In this document: positions 11,745 to 24,389 of the stretch, piece by piece
How positions within the stretch are numbered: position 1 is the first letter of the stretch
Layout: each line of letters opens with the position of its first letter
From: Orbilia blumenaviensis
Lineage: Eukaryota; Ascomycota; Orbiliomycetes; Orbiliales; Orbiliaceae
Assembly (NCBI GenBank): GCA_036872755.1
Contig: JAVHNS010000001.1
Location: 4,400,549 to 4,464,548, forward strand
Reading direction: 5' to 3'
Length of the DNA: 64,000 nucleotides
Position numbers and translations under genes: made by a program
Notes under the pieces: model-generated
The model's database searches: none
The model's input: only the letters and a program-made list of their open reading frames with translations
Told to the model about the DNA's origin: nothing

Positions 11745-14265
11745 CAATAAATATAAAAATATATATATATATAATTTTTGTGTTTATCACATGACTATTT
11801 TGCATTCAAAAACTAAAAATTAAATTAAAATAATCAAAAAATTAAATTAAATTAAAAATTAATTTTTGGATTTTAAAGTCAGATTTTATATATATCACAT
11901 AACAATTTTGCATACAAAAACTAAAAATTTAATAAAAATAATTGAAATAATTTAAAAAAAATTTTTATATATATCACATAACCATTTTAATAACAAAAAA
12001 TTAATATATATATATATATATATAAATTTAAATAAAAAAATTGGTTTATGCCTATGATTTTGACTAAAAATGACTTAATAAAAAAAAATAAAAAAAATAA
12101 AAAAAATATATTTATAAACCTATATACTTAATCAAATCTAAATAAAAAATTAAAAAAAACTATATTAAAATTTTAAAAATTTAAACTTAAAAAAATAAAA
12201 ATGGTGAAAACTTTTATCAAAATCAATTTTCAAAAATTCTTAACAACTTTTTGCTAAGATTTGAAAATCAGCACTAAGATTGTTAAAATTGCAAAAATCC
12301 CATACAAATTTATATAGCAAAAATCCAAAAAATTTTTCTCTAAATTTACTAAAAACAACATATTTTTTGGTAGGTTTGGTATAGATTGCGCCTTGCGCTG
12401 GTTTAACTCTAACCCTCCTGCAATATTGCAGTCGGGTATTTAAAAAAATTAATTATTTTTTTTATTAATTTTTAATTTATTTTAAAATATAAAGTGATAG
12501 ATTTTTAAATAATAAAATTAAAATTATTTTTATAAAAATATATTTAAAAAATTTGATTTTTTAAGTATTTATTAATTATAATAATTATTATGTTAAAAAT
12601 GGAATTAATTTTAATATTTATATTTTTAAGATTATAATAAATTATAAAAAATTTATTATATTTTTTAAATAATAATATAAAAAAGATAATAAAATTAATA
12701 AAATTTATAAAAATTTTAAAAAATTTAAATAAACTAACTTAGTTTATAAATATTTTTATAAATTTAATTAAATTATTTTTTTTATTAAATAAGATAAATT
12801 TAATATTATTTATTAAATTTGAAAAAGATTAAAATTAAAATTAAAAATTTAGATTTTTTTTTGAGAATAGTAATTTAGAAAATTTTTTAAATAAATAAAA
12901 ATATAAAAGATAATTATTAAAATTGATAATATTTATTAATATAATAAATATAGTTAAAAAAAAAAAGAATTTTTATGACTATAATTTTAAAAAGAACAAA
13001 AATAAAAATAAAATATTTTAAAATTAAAATAATAAAGGAAATAGGAATTAATATAAGAATAAAAATGGAAGTTTTATTTTGAATAAGATTTTTAATTTAG
13101 TTTTTATAAATCTTAATATAATTTGATATAATTATTTATATAATAAAAAACTTAAAAAATTAAAATTTAATAATTTTATTTGTTATAATTATAATAAATT
13201 AGGATATATTATTAAAAATTATAAAAAGTTATAATAAAATAATATATTTTAATAATATAAAAATGTTAGATTTGTAAATGTTAATTCTTTATTATTACTA
13301 CTTATTATAAAAAAATTTAAATAATATATTAGTTTATTTTTTAGGAGATTAAATAATTTTAATAATAAATTTTTAAATAAGTTTTAAATTGTTTAATTAT
13401 TTTTGATTAATTTATAAATATTTTTAAATTTATTATTTAAAAAAAAAAATTGGATTTAAAATTATTTTAGTTATTTATGATTTAATTTTTTAAAAATATT
13501 ATTAGTTTTAAAATAATTTAATATTTAGAATTTATTTGAATTATAAAAGATATTTTAATAAATAACTTATTTAAAAATATATGTTTAAAAAGATTTATTA
13601 TATTTGTTTAATTTATATTAATTTATATTATAAAATTTTAAAATTTATTTATAATTTATTAATATAATAAAAATTTTTTTTATTAAAATGGATTTATTAT
13701 TTACTTATAATTAAATTTTTTATAAATAGGAAAATTTTTTTATGGAATATTTAAATAATAAAAAAAAAATTTATAAAAAAATTTTTTCTAATTTTTTAAT
13801 TATATTTTATAAGAATTGGGATGATAATAAAGTCTTTGTTTTTGAAATTTATGTTGATAATATAATTCTTATGAAATTTAAAAAAAAATAAGTTTGATGT
13901 ATAAATTATTAACAAAAAATTTATAATTAATGTGATAGTTATAATTGTATAATTTAAAGTTAATCAGATTTTAAATGTTTAAATTATTATATTATTTTTA
14001 TTATTAAATGTATTGGATATAGATATATTAAAAATTAGAAATGGTTTTTTTTAAGAAATATTAAAATGTTTTTTTTTATATTAATAATAATTTTTATAAA
14101 ATTAATTTTATAAAAGATTAAGAAATTTATTATAAAAAAATTGAAGATGTTGATTTTTTTTTTTATTTATAAATAAATTAATAAAATTGGATATATTATT
14201 TTAGAATATTAAAAAGTTGTTTTTAATTGTTATTTATGCAAAAATTGATTTTTAAATATAAAATT

Positions 14266-16077
14266 TGCCCGACTGCGTTGCAGGAGGGTTAAAGTTGAAC
14301 CAGTGTGTGAGGGCGCAATCCATACTAGATCTAGTAAAAAATATATTGTTTTTGGTGAATTTAAAGAAAAAATTTTTAGATTTTTGCTATATAAATTTGT
14401 ATGGGATTTTACAAATCTTGGTGGTCTTGGTATTAATTTTCAAATTTTAATAAAAAATTATTAAGAAATTTTGAAAATTGATTTTAATAAAAGTTTTTAT
14501 TGTTTTTGTTATTTTAAGTTTATAATTTTAAAATTTTAATATATTTTTTTTAATTATTTATTTAGTTTTTTATAAGTTATTTTATCTTTATTTTCTTTTT
14601 TTTTCTTTTTTTAATTTTTTTTAATTTTATTATTGTTGGTAAAAATTAGATTATGTAATTATTTTTAATATTAAAACTATTTTTTATTTAATTTTAATTT
14701 AATTTAATTTAGTTTTTATTTATAAAATAATTACTTATATAATATATATAAAATCTAACTTCAAAATTCAAAATCTATTTTTAAATTTATTTTAATTATT
14801 TTAATTAAATCTTTATATAATAATTATTTTTATTTTTATTTTTATTTTTATTTTAATTTTTATTTATTTTAATTTTAATTATATTTTTATATTTATATAA
14901 ATTAATTATATAAAAAAGCTAAATTAATTAAAATGATTTAATTAATTATTATAATAGTAATCATATTAAATATATAGTAGTATTAATATTAATTATTATA
15001 TTAATTATTATTTATTATATATATATATATATATATATTATTATTTTAATTTTTATTTAATAATTATATTATATATATAAATTAAAATTTTAATCATAAT
15101 ATATATTTATTATTTTATAAAATTAATTTATTTTTAATTATGATTATAATAATAATTCATTGATTATTTATTATTATAAATTTTATATTTATATATATAA
15201 AACAATCATAAAAAATAAATAATTATTCAATTGAAATTATTTATTAATTTTTTGTAAATTAATAAGTTAATAATTAAATTTTATAAAAAATAATTAAATT
15301 TTATAAATAAATATAATTATTAACGTTATATAATTTATAAATCTATAATATAATATAAATAAATAATAATCAATAAAAACATAAATAAAATTATTATTAA
15401 AATAATTAATAAAATAATTAATATATCATAAACAATAATATTTAATATAATAATTTAAATTAACAAATACTTAATTACAATTAAAATTAATAAATTTTAA
15501 CATTTTTTATATATTTATAATTTAAATAAAAAAATATTAATTAAAATAATAATATTTATAAAAAAAATAATTTTCTATTATTAAATTAATAATATTTATA
15601 ATTAAATTAATAATATTTATAATAATGTTAAGATATAAATTAATAATATTTATTATTTAAAAAATAATAATTATAAATAATTTAATAATATTTATAATTA
15701 ATTTAATAATATTTATAATTAATTTAATAATTATAATAAAATAATTTATAAATAATTTGTAAATTAAAAAAAATAAATTATTATTTTAATAAAAATAATA
15801 TTATCAAAAATTATTAAGAAAGATATTAATTGAAAATTATTATAATTAAAAGTTTATAATAATTAAATTAATAAAATTTTATTAAATTCTTATTTTTGAG
15901 TTATTTTTAATTTTATGTTAACTTAATTTAATTTATAATAATAATAAATATTAATACAATCAAATTTTATTTTGTTTATAATTATTAACTTTATTTTATT
16001 ACAAAAAGTATATTATATAAATTATATATGATTAAGATGTGGTAGTCGGGTTTGAGTGCTGCGCAGCAGCCTCCTAG
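14266..16077 (+). mobile_element. HelA copy A2 (complete, 1812 bp)
   Basis: Starts TGCCCGACTGC with the shortest loop (GTT) before GCAGGAGGGTTAAAGTTGAA, and ends GTGGTAGTCGGG, TGCTGCGCAGCA, CCTCCTAG at 16077, followed by T. The preceding base is T rather than A. The body is AT-rich with a short remnant of the hexamer array near 14825 and a roughly 22-bp repeat around 15585-15730 (units of TTAATAATATTTATAA). No empty site was found for this copy. Confidence 0.88.
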
Positions 16078-16925
16078 TCTTTTTATTTTAAAATTATAAA
16101 AAAAATTTATATTACAAAATATAAGATCAAAATACCTATTAAAAAAAAAAAATTTATTAAAAAAAAAATACCCTTTAAAAAAACAAAAACTAAATTAGTA
16201 TCTAATATTAAAAAGATTAAGAAATTTAAATTAAATAATAAATATTTTTTATATATTTTTTATTTATAATTTTTTTTTTTTTTTTTATTAATTTATTATA
16301 TAACCATTGCACTCCATAAAATAAAATAATAATAAAAAAATATTAGTTTTTTAATTTTAAAATTTTTGTTTTTTTATTTTATTAAAAAATTTATTTTTAA
16401 TGTTATTATAAATATAATATTTAATAATTATTAAAATAATAATAAGAATATAAAGTAATTAAAAAAAATTATATTAATTATTTAGAAAATAATAAAAATT
16501 TAAATAATAAATATATTTACATTTATTAATTTATTTATAATATTATAATCAAATTATTATAAATTTAAAAAATATAATTATTTATATTAAAATTATTTTA
16601 AATTTTATAAAAAATTTTTTTTAATATAATTATGTTTATATTAATATTAAAAAATTTAATTATAATAATTAAATTATTAATATTTTATATATATATATAT
16701 TTTATTATAAAATAAAATATTTTTTATTTTAATTTTAAATTATAATTCAAAACATTATAAAATATTTATTTAATATATTTTATAACATTTTTAATACAAA
16801 ATAAATTAATATATTAATTTACCACATCTATATAATAATATTATAAATAAATAAGTGTTAATAATTTTTAAATAAATAAATAATAAATAAATTATAATAA
16901 AATTATTAATAAATATATATATAAT

Positions 16926-17070
16926 AAGTTTATTAATAAATTTTAATATTAAATATAATAAATTTATTAATAAATTTTAAATATTAAATATAAATTCACT
17001 AATAAATTTTAAATATTAAATATAAATCCACCAATAAACTTTAAATATTAAATATAAATCTATTAATAAA
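16926..17070 (+). repeat. 33-bp tandem repeat, about four copies
   Basis: Units of the type TATTAATAAATTTTAAATAT followed by TAAATATAAAT. The last units carry C residues (ATCCACCAATAAACT) where earlier ones have T, consistent with C-to-T decay of the earlier units. Confidence 0.85.
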
Positions 17071-17140
17071 ACAATTTAGATTTTAAAAAATAAAAATCAA
17101 ACCACTCCATCTTTTAAAAATTTAAATCTAAATTGTTTTA
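17067..17140. repeat. Perfect 17-bp inverted repeat, 74 bp overall
   Basis: Arms TAAAACAATTTAGATTT (17067-17083) and AAATCTAAATTGTTTTA (17124-17140) are exact reverse complements around a 40-bp spacer that includes ACCACTCCATC. HelA A8 begins 2 bp beyond the right arm. It may be a hairpin or the remnant of a very small inverted-repeat element. Confidence 0.85.
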
Positions 17141-17142
17141 TA

Positions 17143-17905
17143 CTAGGAGGCTGCTGCGCAGCACTCAAACCCGACTGCCGCATCTTGATTATAAATCAAT
17201 AATAATTAATATAATATTTAATATCATAACTATTATAAGAATTAATATAATATTTAATATAATAACTAATATAATAATTAATATAATAATTAATATAATT
17301 TTGATGTGACTTTTGTATATAATCACGTGACAATTTTCAACGTCAAAACTATTTTTATTTAATTTTTATTTAATTTTTATTTAAATTTTATTTAATTTTA
17401 AAAATTTTGTGACGTCATTTTAATGTGTATCACGTAACCATTTTGCATATAAAAACTAAATTAAATTAAATAAAAATTAAAGAAAAATAGTTTTAACGTC
17501 AAAAATAATCACGTAACCTGGTTTTCACTAAAAATGACAAAATTAAAAAAAAAAGAAAAAATAGAAAAAATAAAAATAAACAGACAGCGGCTCGTAAAAA
17601 GCTAAATAATTATTTAAAGAAAGTTATATTAAAATATTAGAGATAAAAAATCAAAAAAACAAAAACAGTAAAAACTTTTGTTAGAGTCAATTTTCAAAAT
17701 TTCTTAGCAATTTTTGCTAAGATTTGAAAAATAGTGTTAAGACCCGCTAAGATTTGCAAAATCCCATATAAATTTATATGGTAAAAATCAAAATTTTTTT
17801 TCTCTAAGTCAGCCAAAAACAACACATTTTTTGTCAGATCTGGTATGGATCGCGCCCTCGCGCGCTGGTTCAACTTTAACCCTCCTGCATAAATGCAGTC
17901 GGGCA
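17143..17905 (-). mobile_element. HelA copy A8 (complete, 763 bp, minus)
   Basis: Minus-strand start TGCCCGACTGC, loop ATTTAT, GCAGGAGGGTTAAAGTTGAA, then GCGCGCGAGGGCGCGATCC, the longest surviving form of this GC-rich segment. The end is GCGGCAGTCGGG, TGCTGCGCAGCA, CCTCCTAG, followed by host TATAAA. It carries CACGTGAC (about 17323), two CACGTAAC cassettes and short AATATAATT repeats. Right of it the LtrX fragment resumes at 17906. Confidence 0.92.
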
Positions 17906-19097
17906 TATTAAAATATTTGATAACTTTTATAATATTGATTTAAAGTGAATTATAATAGAGAAAATTTGGAAATTAGTTTATATTAAAATTATTAATATTC
18001 AATTAAAATTTATAAAAATAGATTTGATAATAAATAATGAAATTTTTAAAAATAAATTTTTAATTTAAAATTGTTTAAAATAAAGTTAAGTGATTTAAAA
18101 AAAAAATTTATTAATAAATTTTAATTAATAAATTTAAATTTATTTTATATATAATTAATAAAATATTTATTAAAGTTATTATAATGAAATAAAATCTTAA
18201 TTAAAATTATTTTAATATTTAATTAAATTTAAAATATATTAATTAAAAAAAATGCCCGACTGCAGTATTGCAGGAGGGTTAGAGTTAAACCAGCGCGAGG
18301 TGCGATCCATACCAAACCTGCTAAAAAATATATTATTTTTGATAAACTTAAAGAAAAACTTTTTAAAATTTTCCTATACAAATTTATATAAGATTTTTCA
18401 AATCTTAGCACTTTTTCCAGTCTTAACACTCTTATAGTCTCGTCAAAACTAGGTTTTTATCTATAAACTAAGTTTTATTTATAAACTAAATTTTATCTTT
18501 AAAATTTAAACATCTTTTGATTATGAGTGAATATGCGCTATTATTATTAGTAAAGATATGATCTAAATGCTGCAGTCAGGTTTGAGTGCTGCGCAGCGGC
18601 CTCCTAGTAAAAAAAAAAGTTTATATTATTTTAAGTTATTATATAAATAATATGTTTTAATAAATTTATATTAAATTAATAATTATATTTATTTTATAAA
18701 AAAGTTTAATAAAGGTTTTTATTTTAATTAAGAATTTAATAATTGTTTTTAATTTTTATATAAGTTTTTATAAAATAAAATTATTTTTAAAAAAAAAGTA
18801 TATAAAATAATTAAAAAAGTTTAAAATTTTTTAAGTTAAATTATTTAATATTATTTATAAAATAAATAATAAAATAATTAAAAATTAATATTTAATAAAA
18901 TTAAAATTAAAATTATTAATTATTGTTAATTATGTTTAAATTTATTAATAAGAAAGTTAAAATTTAATTTTTTATTAAATATAAAAAATTATAAAAAATT
19001 ATATAAAATTTTATATTTAAAAATAAATTTATTTTAAATTAAAAATAAAATAGTATAATTTAAATAAATTAAATAAATAATAAAAATTAAAAAATTT
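17906..19097 (+). mobile_element. LtrX fragment (interior only), carrying HelA A3
   Basis: 17906-18252 plus 18608 onward aligns with 41160-41697 and with the reverse complement of about 30400-31150, the corresponding interior of the full-length LtrX. The match stops near 19097. No LTR is attached. The orientation given is that in which the LtrX LTR would lie to the left with the 67-codon relic frame downstream of it. Confidence 0.75.
18253..18607 (+). mobile_element. HelA copy A3 (minimal, 355 bp)
   Basis: Complete ends with almost no body: TGCCCGACTGC, loop AGTATT, GCAGGAGGGTTAGAGTTAAA; about 180 bp of the usual 5' region; a three-fold repeat of about 18 bp of the type AACTAAGTTTTATCTATA (about 18448-18502); then ATGCTGCAGTCAGG, TGCTGCGCAGCG, GCCTCCTAG at 18607, followed by T. 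The CACGTG block and hexamer array are absent. The empty site is exact at 41490/41491 in another LtrX copy (eight A, then T), showing insertion at A|T without duplication. Confidence 0.93.
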
Positions 19098-20579
19098 CAT
19101 TAGGAAAAAAACACATCTTTTTAATACTATCAAATAAAATACTTTTTTATTAGACTTTATTATATATTATAATCCATCAGACTCCATCACAATTCATCAT
19201 ATTTCATTGTAATAAATTTACCTAACATTATAATAAAATTAATAAAAATTTATACTAATTTTTATCTAAAATTTAAAAATTTTTTTAATATTAAATTTAT
19301 TATTAATAATAATATTTAATTTTATATTATTTTTATTATTATAATTTTTTTTATAAAAATAAATTTTATTTTAAATATTAAAATTTATATAAATATTTAA
19401 AAAATATAAATTAATTTTATAATATATTAAATAAATTAAATTTAAAATATTATAAATTAAAATAATATTTTAATAAAATTAATAATTTTCCTTTTTATAA
19501 TTAATAAAAAATATTAATTTAATTAAATAAAATTATATAAATTTTATATAATTTTTCTAATATATAATTTAAATTTAAAAATTTTATTATTAAATTTATT
19601 ATAAAAAATAAATAATAATTTTAATTTAGTTATTATTTTTTTTTAAAAATTTTTATATTAATTTATATAAAATTTTTAAAAAATAATAAAATCTTTATAA
19701 AAATTTATTTTTTGTTAATTAAAATTAATATAAATAATATAATTAATAAAAATATTATAATATTAAAAGTTTTTAATTAAAATTATAAAAATTTAATATA
19801 CTTATATTTAAAGATTTATTAAAATTAAAAAATAAAATTTTAATTAAAAAAAATATTTAAAATATTAATAAATTTTTTAAATATATATATAATATTTAAT
19901 TAAAATTAAATATAAAATATTAATTTTATATTTTACTTATTATAATTTATTTTTTTTTATATATTAAAAATTTAAATATTTTTTAAAATTAATTTAAATT
20001 TTAATATCAAAAAATTATATTATATAAATTTATTTAAATTTTAATTAAATTAATTATAATTTTATTAATATTAATAATAATTTAATTAAAAAAATTAAAT
20101 ATATTATTAAGTTTAAATTTATTTATTTAATATTATTTATATTTTTATTAAATTAATAATATATTTAAATAGATTTTTGTAAATTTATTAATTATAATTT
20201 TATTTTTTTTTAATTATTAAAAATTAAGAAATTATATTTTAAATTAATATTTTTAAAATTTATATTTTATTATTTAAGTATATATATTTTTATAATTAAA
20301 TTATATTTATTTTTTTTTGAATTATTTAATATAAGAAAAATTTTTTATTTTTATGAATTAAATATTTAATTATTTAAATTTTTTTATAATATTAATAAAA
20401 TATATTATTAAATATATTTTAATAAAATTAAAATATTTTGTTTAAAAAAAGTTTATTTAATTTTTTAAAAATATGATATAATAATAATAAAAATTTGAAA
20501 TTATTATAAAAAAAAACTTATTATTATTAAAAATTTTTAAAAAATTTTTATTATTTTTTTTAAAAATTTTTTTATTTAA
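19098..20579. other. Unassigned AT-rich DNA left of A4
   Basis: No gene or recognised repeat. The first 150 bases retain C residues and a short irregular repeat of CCATCA/TTCATCA (19180-19205). The rest is nearly pure A/T. It is the left flank of HelA A4, so it should be contiguous with 32089 onward in the ancestral sequence. Confidence 0.5.
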
Positions 20580-21472
20580 TGCCCGACTGCAGTATTGCAG
20601 GAGGGTTAGAGTTGAACCAGCGCGAGGCGCGATCCATATAAAATCTGCCAAAAAATGTGTTGTTTTTGGCAAACTTAGAGATTTTTTTTTTTGATTTTTA
20701 CTATATAAATTTATATAAAATTTTTGAAATCTTGGCATTATTTTTAAGTTTTGGTAAAAAATTACTAAAAAACTTCTAAAATCACTTTTAATAAAAGTCT
20801 TTACCATTTTTATTTTTTTAAGTTTATGACTCTAAAATTTTAATATAGTCTTTTTTAACTCTTTATCTAACTTTGATTCAATACATAAGTCTATAAATAC
20901 GTTTTTAATATTTTTTTTATTTTTTTTTATTGAGTCACTTTTAATGAAAATCATAGGCATAAAACAATTTTGTATTTAAATTTTATATATATAATTTCAA
21001 TTTATTTAGTTTTTGCCTGCAAAATGGTCACGTGACACATATCAAATCTAATTTTAAAAAGTAATTTTAATTTTTAATTTATTTCAATTATTTTTATTAA
21101 ATTTTTAGTTTTTGCATGCAAAATCGTCACGTGACACACATACAAAATCTGACTTTAAAATTCAGAAATTAATTTTTAATTTAATTTAATTTTTAGTTTT
21201 TGCATGCAAAATAGTCACGTGATACACACAAAAACTACATATATATTTATTTATTTTTATTTTTATTTTTATTTTTATTTTTATTTTTATTTTTATTTTT
21301 ATTTTTATTTTTATTTTTATTTTTATTTTTAATTTTAATTTAATTTTTTATTTAATTTAATTTTAATTATATTTTTATATATAAAAAATTGTATAATAAA
21401 AAATTAATTATAATTTTATTAATTATTATTATAATAATAATTATATTGAATATAAATATCAACTATTATTTA

Positions 21473-21506
<34 letters not shown>

Positions 21507-21930
21507 TATTATTTTAATTATAATTTAATAATCATATTATATATAAACTATGATTTTCATTATAATATAACATATTTATTATTTTATAAAATATATTTAT
21601 ATTTAATTATAGTTATACCATTTTATTTATTATTTATTAATTAAATATACTCTTATATTTATATATATAATAAAATAGTAATAAAAAATTAATAAATTAA
21701 TAAACAAAATTTATAATAAATATTTAAATTTTACAATAAAATAAATATTAATATATAATTTTCAATTTTAAATAATTTATAAATTTATAATAATTATAAT
21801 ACAAAATTAATAAAAATTAATAAAAACATAAATAAAATAAATATTAAAATATTTCATACAATAATTAATCTATTATAAATTATAATATTTAATATAATAA
21901 TTTAAATTAATCAAATAATTAATAATAATC
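20580..21930 (+). mobile_element. HelA copy A4, 5' part (split by LtrX)
   Basis: Begins TGCCCGACTGC, loop AGTATT, GCAGGAGGGTTAGAGTTGAA, then GCGCGAGGCGCGATCC. It contains three CACGTG cassettes (about 21029, 21126 and 21217; the first two CACGTGAC, the third CACGTGAT), about 13 copies of TTTTTA (21253-21330) and AT-rich body. It is cut at 21930 by the 5'-side LTR of the full-length LtrX and resumes at 31703. The direct repeat TAATC at 21926-21930 and 31698-31702 flanks the retroelement. Confidence 0.92.
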
Positions 21931-22168
21931 TGTCAGAATTGATGGGGTCAAGTGAAGTGTATTAGACAAAGTCTGCTGAGTTCAGTAATATCTTCAATTA
22001 GGGTTTATATATATAAATAGATTATACACAAGATTATTTATAAACTAATTTAAATAAAAAGTGATATATAAAAAATTAAAATTATTTTAATTAATAAACC
22101 ATATAAAAAATTAAAGAAATCATATATAAAATAATTTATTTAATTATCTTAAATATAATATTCTGATA
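21931..22168 (-). repeat. LtrX LTR, left copy
   Basis: 238 bp, TGTCAGAATTGATGGGGTCA ... TATTCTGATA. The ends form an inverted repeat TGTCAGAAT / ATTCTGACA (last C now T). It matches 31454-31697, 39656-39899 and the reverse complement of 40644-40887. Its left half keeps G and C that the right copy has lost; its right half is the reverse. Confidence 0.9.
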
Positions 22169-23119
22169 TTTCTATTAAAGTTTATAATTATTATTATAAT
22201 TTCTTTTTAAAACTTTTTTTTTACTTATATAATTATAATTACATTTACTTATTATATTAATAAAATTAGTATAATATAAATAATAAATTTAGTAAATATA
22301 TTATATTTTAAATTTTAAACAATATTTTAAATTAGAAAATATATAAAAAAAAATATATAAAAATATGTAATTTAATATAAAATAATTATAAATAATTAAA
22401 ATTTATATTAAATTATTTTAAATATATAAATTAAAATTAAAATATAAATAAAAAAAAAAGTAGAATATATAAAATAATAAATTTATTTATATATAGTATA
22501 ATTAAATTATTATAAATAATTATATTATTAGATAAGAATATTATATTTTGTTAAAAATTTTAGTTAAATTATAAAATCATTTTTATAAATAGAAATTACT
22601 TAATTTAAAAAAAAAAAATATATAAATTATAATAAGTATAAACTTATTATAATTAAATATTTTTAATATTTAATTTTTATTAAAAATTTAATTAAAAAGT
22701 TAACTAAATTATTAACAAATATAATTCTTTTAATATTTAAAGTTTTTTTTGTATAAAAATTTTTAATTATATAATATTTAATATTTATATACTTTATTTA
22801 ATTATACTCTTGAGGAAAAGTGTGCTCAAGAAAAACTGTGAAACAACTGTTGAAACAACCGGCAAACCGTTTTTCGGTTTTCAATGGTTGGGCTATGTGA
22901 ATTGACGGTGAACTAATAGACCTAACAATCTTAATTTAATAGTTGAATAATCAGGATTTTGCTGTAGAACAACCATTAGAAACTAGTTAGTTAGTTATTG
23001 TTATGATTGTTGTTATGGTTACTGTTATGGTTGTTGAATGGTTGTTGCACGGTTGTTGTAGTATGGTTGTAGCATGGTTGTTCTTTATTCATTGATTTAC
23101 GACAATCACAACACAAAAT

Positions 23120-23630
23120 TCATGGTGTTTAACTAACAGAACAACTAGTAGAATAGTTAGTAGAACAGTTAGTAGAATAGTTAGTACAGCAACTAGTACA
23201 ACAGCTAGTGAGGCATAGTACGGCAGCTAGTGAGGCATAGTACAGCAACTAATACAATAGTTAGCAAAGTAGTTAGCTAGTAAAGGACTTGGTAAGATAG
23301 CAGCTAGTGAGGCAGCTAGCTAGTGAGGTAGCTAGCTAGAGAGGCAGCTAGTACGGCAGCTAGTACGGTAGCTAATATGGCAGCTAGCATGGCAGCTAAT
23401 ACAGCAGTTAGTAAAGCAGCTAGTGAGGCAGCTAGTGGAGCACTTAGCAAGTTGGCAGTTAGCACAGTAGCTAGCACAGCAGCTAACATGGCAGCTAAGA
23501 TAGCAGTTAGTAAAGCAGTTAGTGAAGTAGCTAGTGAAGTACTTAGTAATTGGCAGTTAGAAAGATAGCTAATTAGAGAGATAGTTAGCTAGAGAGACAG
23601 TTAGTTAGAGAGATAGCTAGCTATTGAGAT
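23120..23630 (+). repeat. GCTAGT/GTTAGT minisatellite inside B1
   Basis: About 40 irregular units of 9-15 bp around a G(C/T)TAGT core, often as GGCAGCTAGTAC or GAGGCAGCTAGT. A Met-Ala-Ala-Ser-rich frame (23377-23568) is only a translation of the repeat. The same repeat, inverted and diverged, is at 42590-42930 in B2. Confidence 0.9.
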
Positions 23631-23842
23631 GGTAAAATGATGATAGATGAAAAGAGAAGTTGAATGTAAAGTCAGAAATTATTTGAAATTAATTTCAAAA
23701 ATAAATTTCAAAGTCATTTTTTGTATGTGTCATGTGATTAATTTGCATGCAAAAACTAAATTAAATTGAAATTAAATAAAAAAAAGAGTTTTGTTACCGA
23801 AAACGATCACGTGACTAGCTAATAAAATTCACAATTAAAAAA

Positions 23843-24030
23843 ATTAAAATAATTAAAATAATTAAAATAATTAAAATAATTAAAATAATTAAAATAATTA
23901 AAATAATTAAAATAATTAAAATAATTAAAATAATTAAAATAATTAAAATAATTAAAATAATTAAAATAATTAAAATAATTAAAATAATTAAAATAATTAA
24001 AATAATTAAAATAATTAAAATAATTAAAAT
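23843..24030 (+). repeat. AATTAAAAT 9-bp array inside B1
   Basis: About 21 near-perfect copies of the 9-mer AATTAAAAT, placed directly after the CACGTGAC cassette. In HelA the hexamer array is likewise next to the cassettes. Confidence 0.95.
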
Positions 24031-24389
24031 AATAAAAAAAACCGTTTTAAGAACCGTAGCGGCAACCGTCAGAAAACTATAATTTTATAGTAGCAAAAAC
24101 TAATAGAAATTAATAATTAAAATTGTTGTATATTTATTGTAAAACGACTGCCAAACTAATAAAAAACAATTAAAAAAATGGTTTTTTTAATAGATTGCTA
24201 TCAGTTATTAATATAGTTTTTAAATAGTTTTCATACTATTAATTCATGGTTTGGTAACTATTACAAAACTATTAATAAATCTGCTACGTAGCAGTTATCA
24301 CAACCGTGAATTCACAGTGGCTGAACTAGCAACAAACCACCTAACCGTTGTCTATTAGTTGTTCAACCTCCAGCTTTGTCTCAAGAGTA

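Larger units (their letters stand above)
10520..12438 (-). mobile_element. HelA copy A7 (complete, 1919 bp, minus)
   Basis: Read on the minus strand it starts TACCCGACTGC (G-to-A at base 2), hairpin loop AATATT, and ends GTGGCAGTCGGG, TGCTGCGCAGCA, CCTCCTAG, followed by host TTTATT. The interior holds a degraded CACGTG cassette block (11780-12000), a hexamer array of two kinds (11513-11744) and five perfect 25-bp repeats (10761-10885). The uninterrupted target is at 9171/9172 in F1, showing insertion without target duplication. Confidence 0.92.
10345..14265. mobile_element. LtrF fragment F3, inverted, interrupted by HelA A7
   Basis: The reverse complement of 12439-14265 aligns with F1 from about 6510 to 9171 (without A1). 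The reverse complement of 10345-10519 continues the alignment from 9172 to about 9345. HelA A7 separates the two pieces, and F1 serves as its empty site (9171/9172). F3 meets the end of the F1 LTR at 10344, so F1 probably inserted into this older inverted copy. The plus strand of 12440-14260 has G but almost no C. Confidence 0.75.
16078..17142. other. Unassigned AT-rich DNA between A2 and A8
   Basis: No gene. The first part may continue the inverted LtrF fragment, but low complexity prevents a firm alignment. The right part holds a roughly 33-bp tandem repeat (16926-17070, about four copies) and a 74-bp inverted repeat (17067-17140). Confidence 0.5.
22807..24387 (+). mobile_element. MiteB copy B1 (1581 bp, TA target site)
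   Basis: Non-autonomous DNA transposon. The ends are CTCTTGAGGAAAAG and, inverted, CTCTTGAGACAAAG, flanked by TA on both sides (22805-22806 and 24388-24389). The uninterrupted target with a single TA is visible at 40531-40532 in another LtrX copy. TA duplication and short inverted ends fit the Tc1/mariner superfamily. Inside are a GCTAGT-type minisatellite (about 23120-23630), a CATGTG/CACGTG cassette like that of HelA (23718-23820), a 9-bp array (23843-24030) and a palindrome CTGCTACGTAGCAG (24271). It is much richer in GC than its surroundings. No transposase is present. Confidence 0.93.

Noticed and set aside
14265..14450. Small proteins starting MPDC at HelA ends (14265, 17906, 18252 and partly 20807, 51306)
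   Set aside because: They begin at ATGCCC/TTGCCC of the HelA terminus or read through its 5' region, differ in frame and length between copies, and are broken in the others; the region behaves as non-coding.
23377..23568. Ala/Ser/Val repeat proteins in B1 and B2 (23377-23568, 42605-42932)
   Set aside because: They translate the GCTAGT minisatellite in several frames on both strands, with no upstream continuity.
23843..24030. CRISPR-like array
   Set aside because: Simple 9-bp tandem repeat without spacers; none of the other arrays has repeat-spacer structure either.
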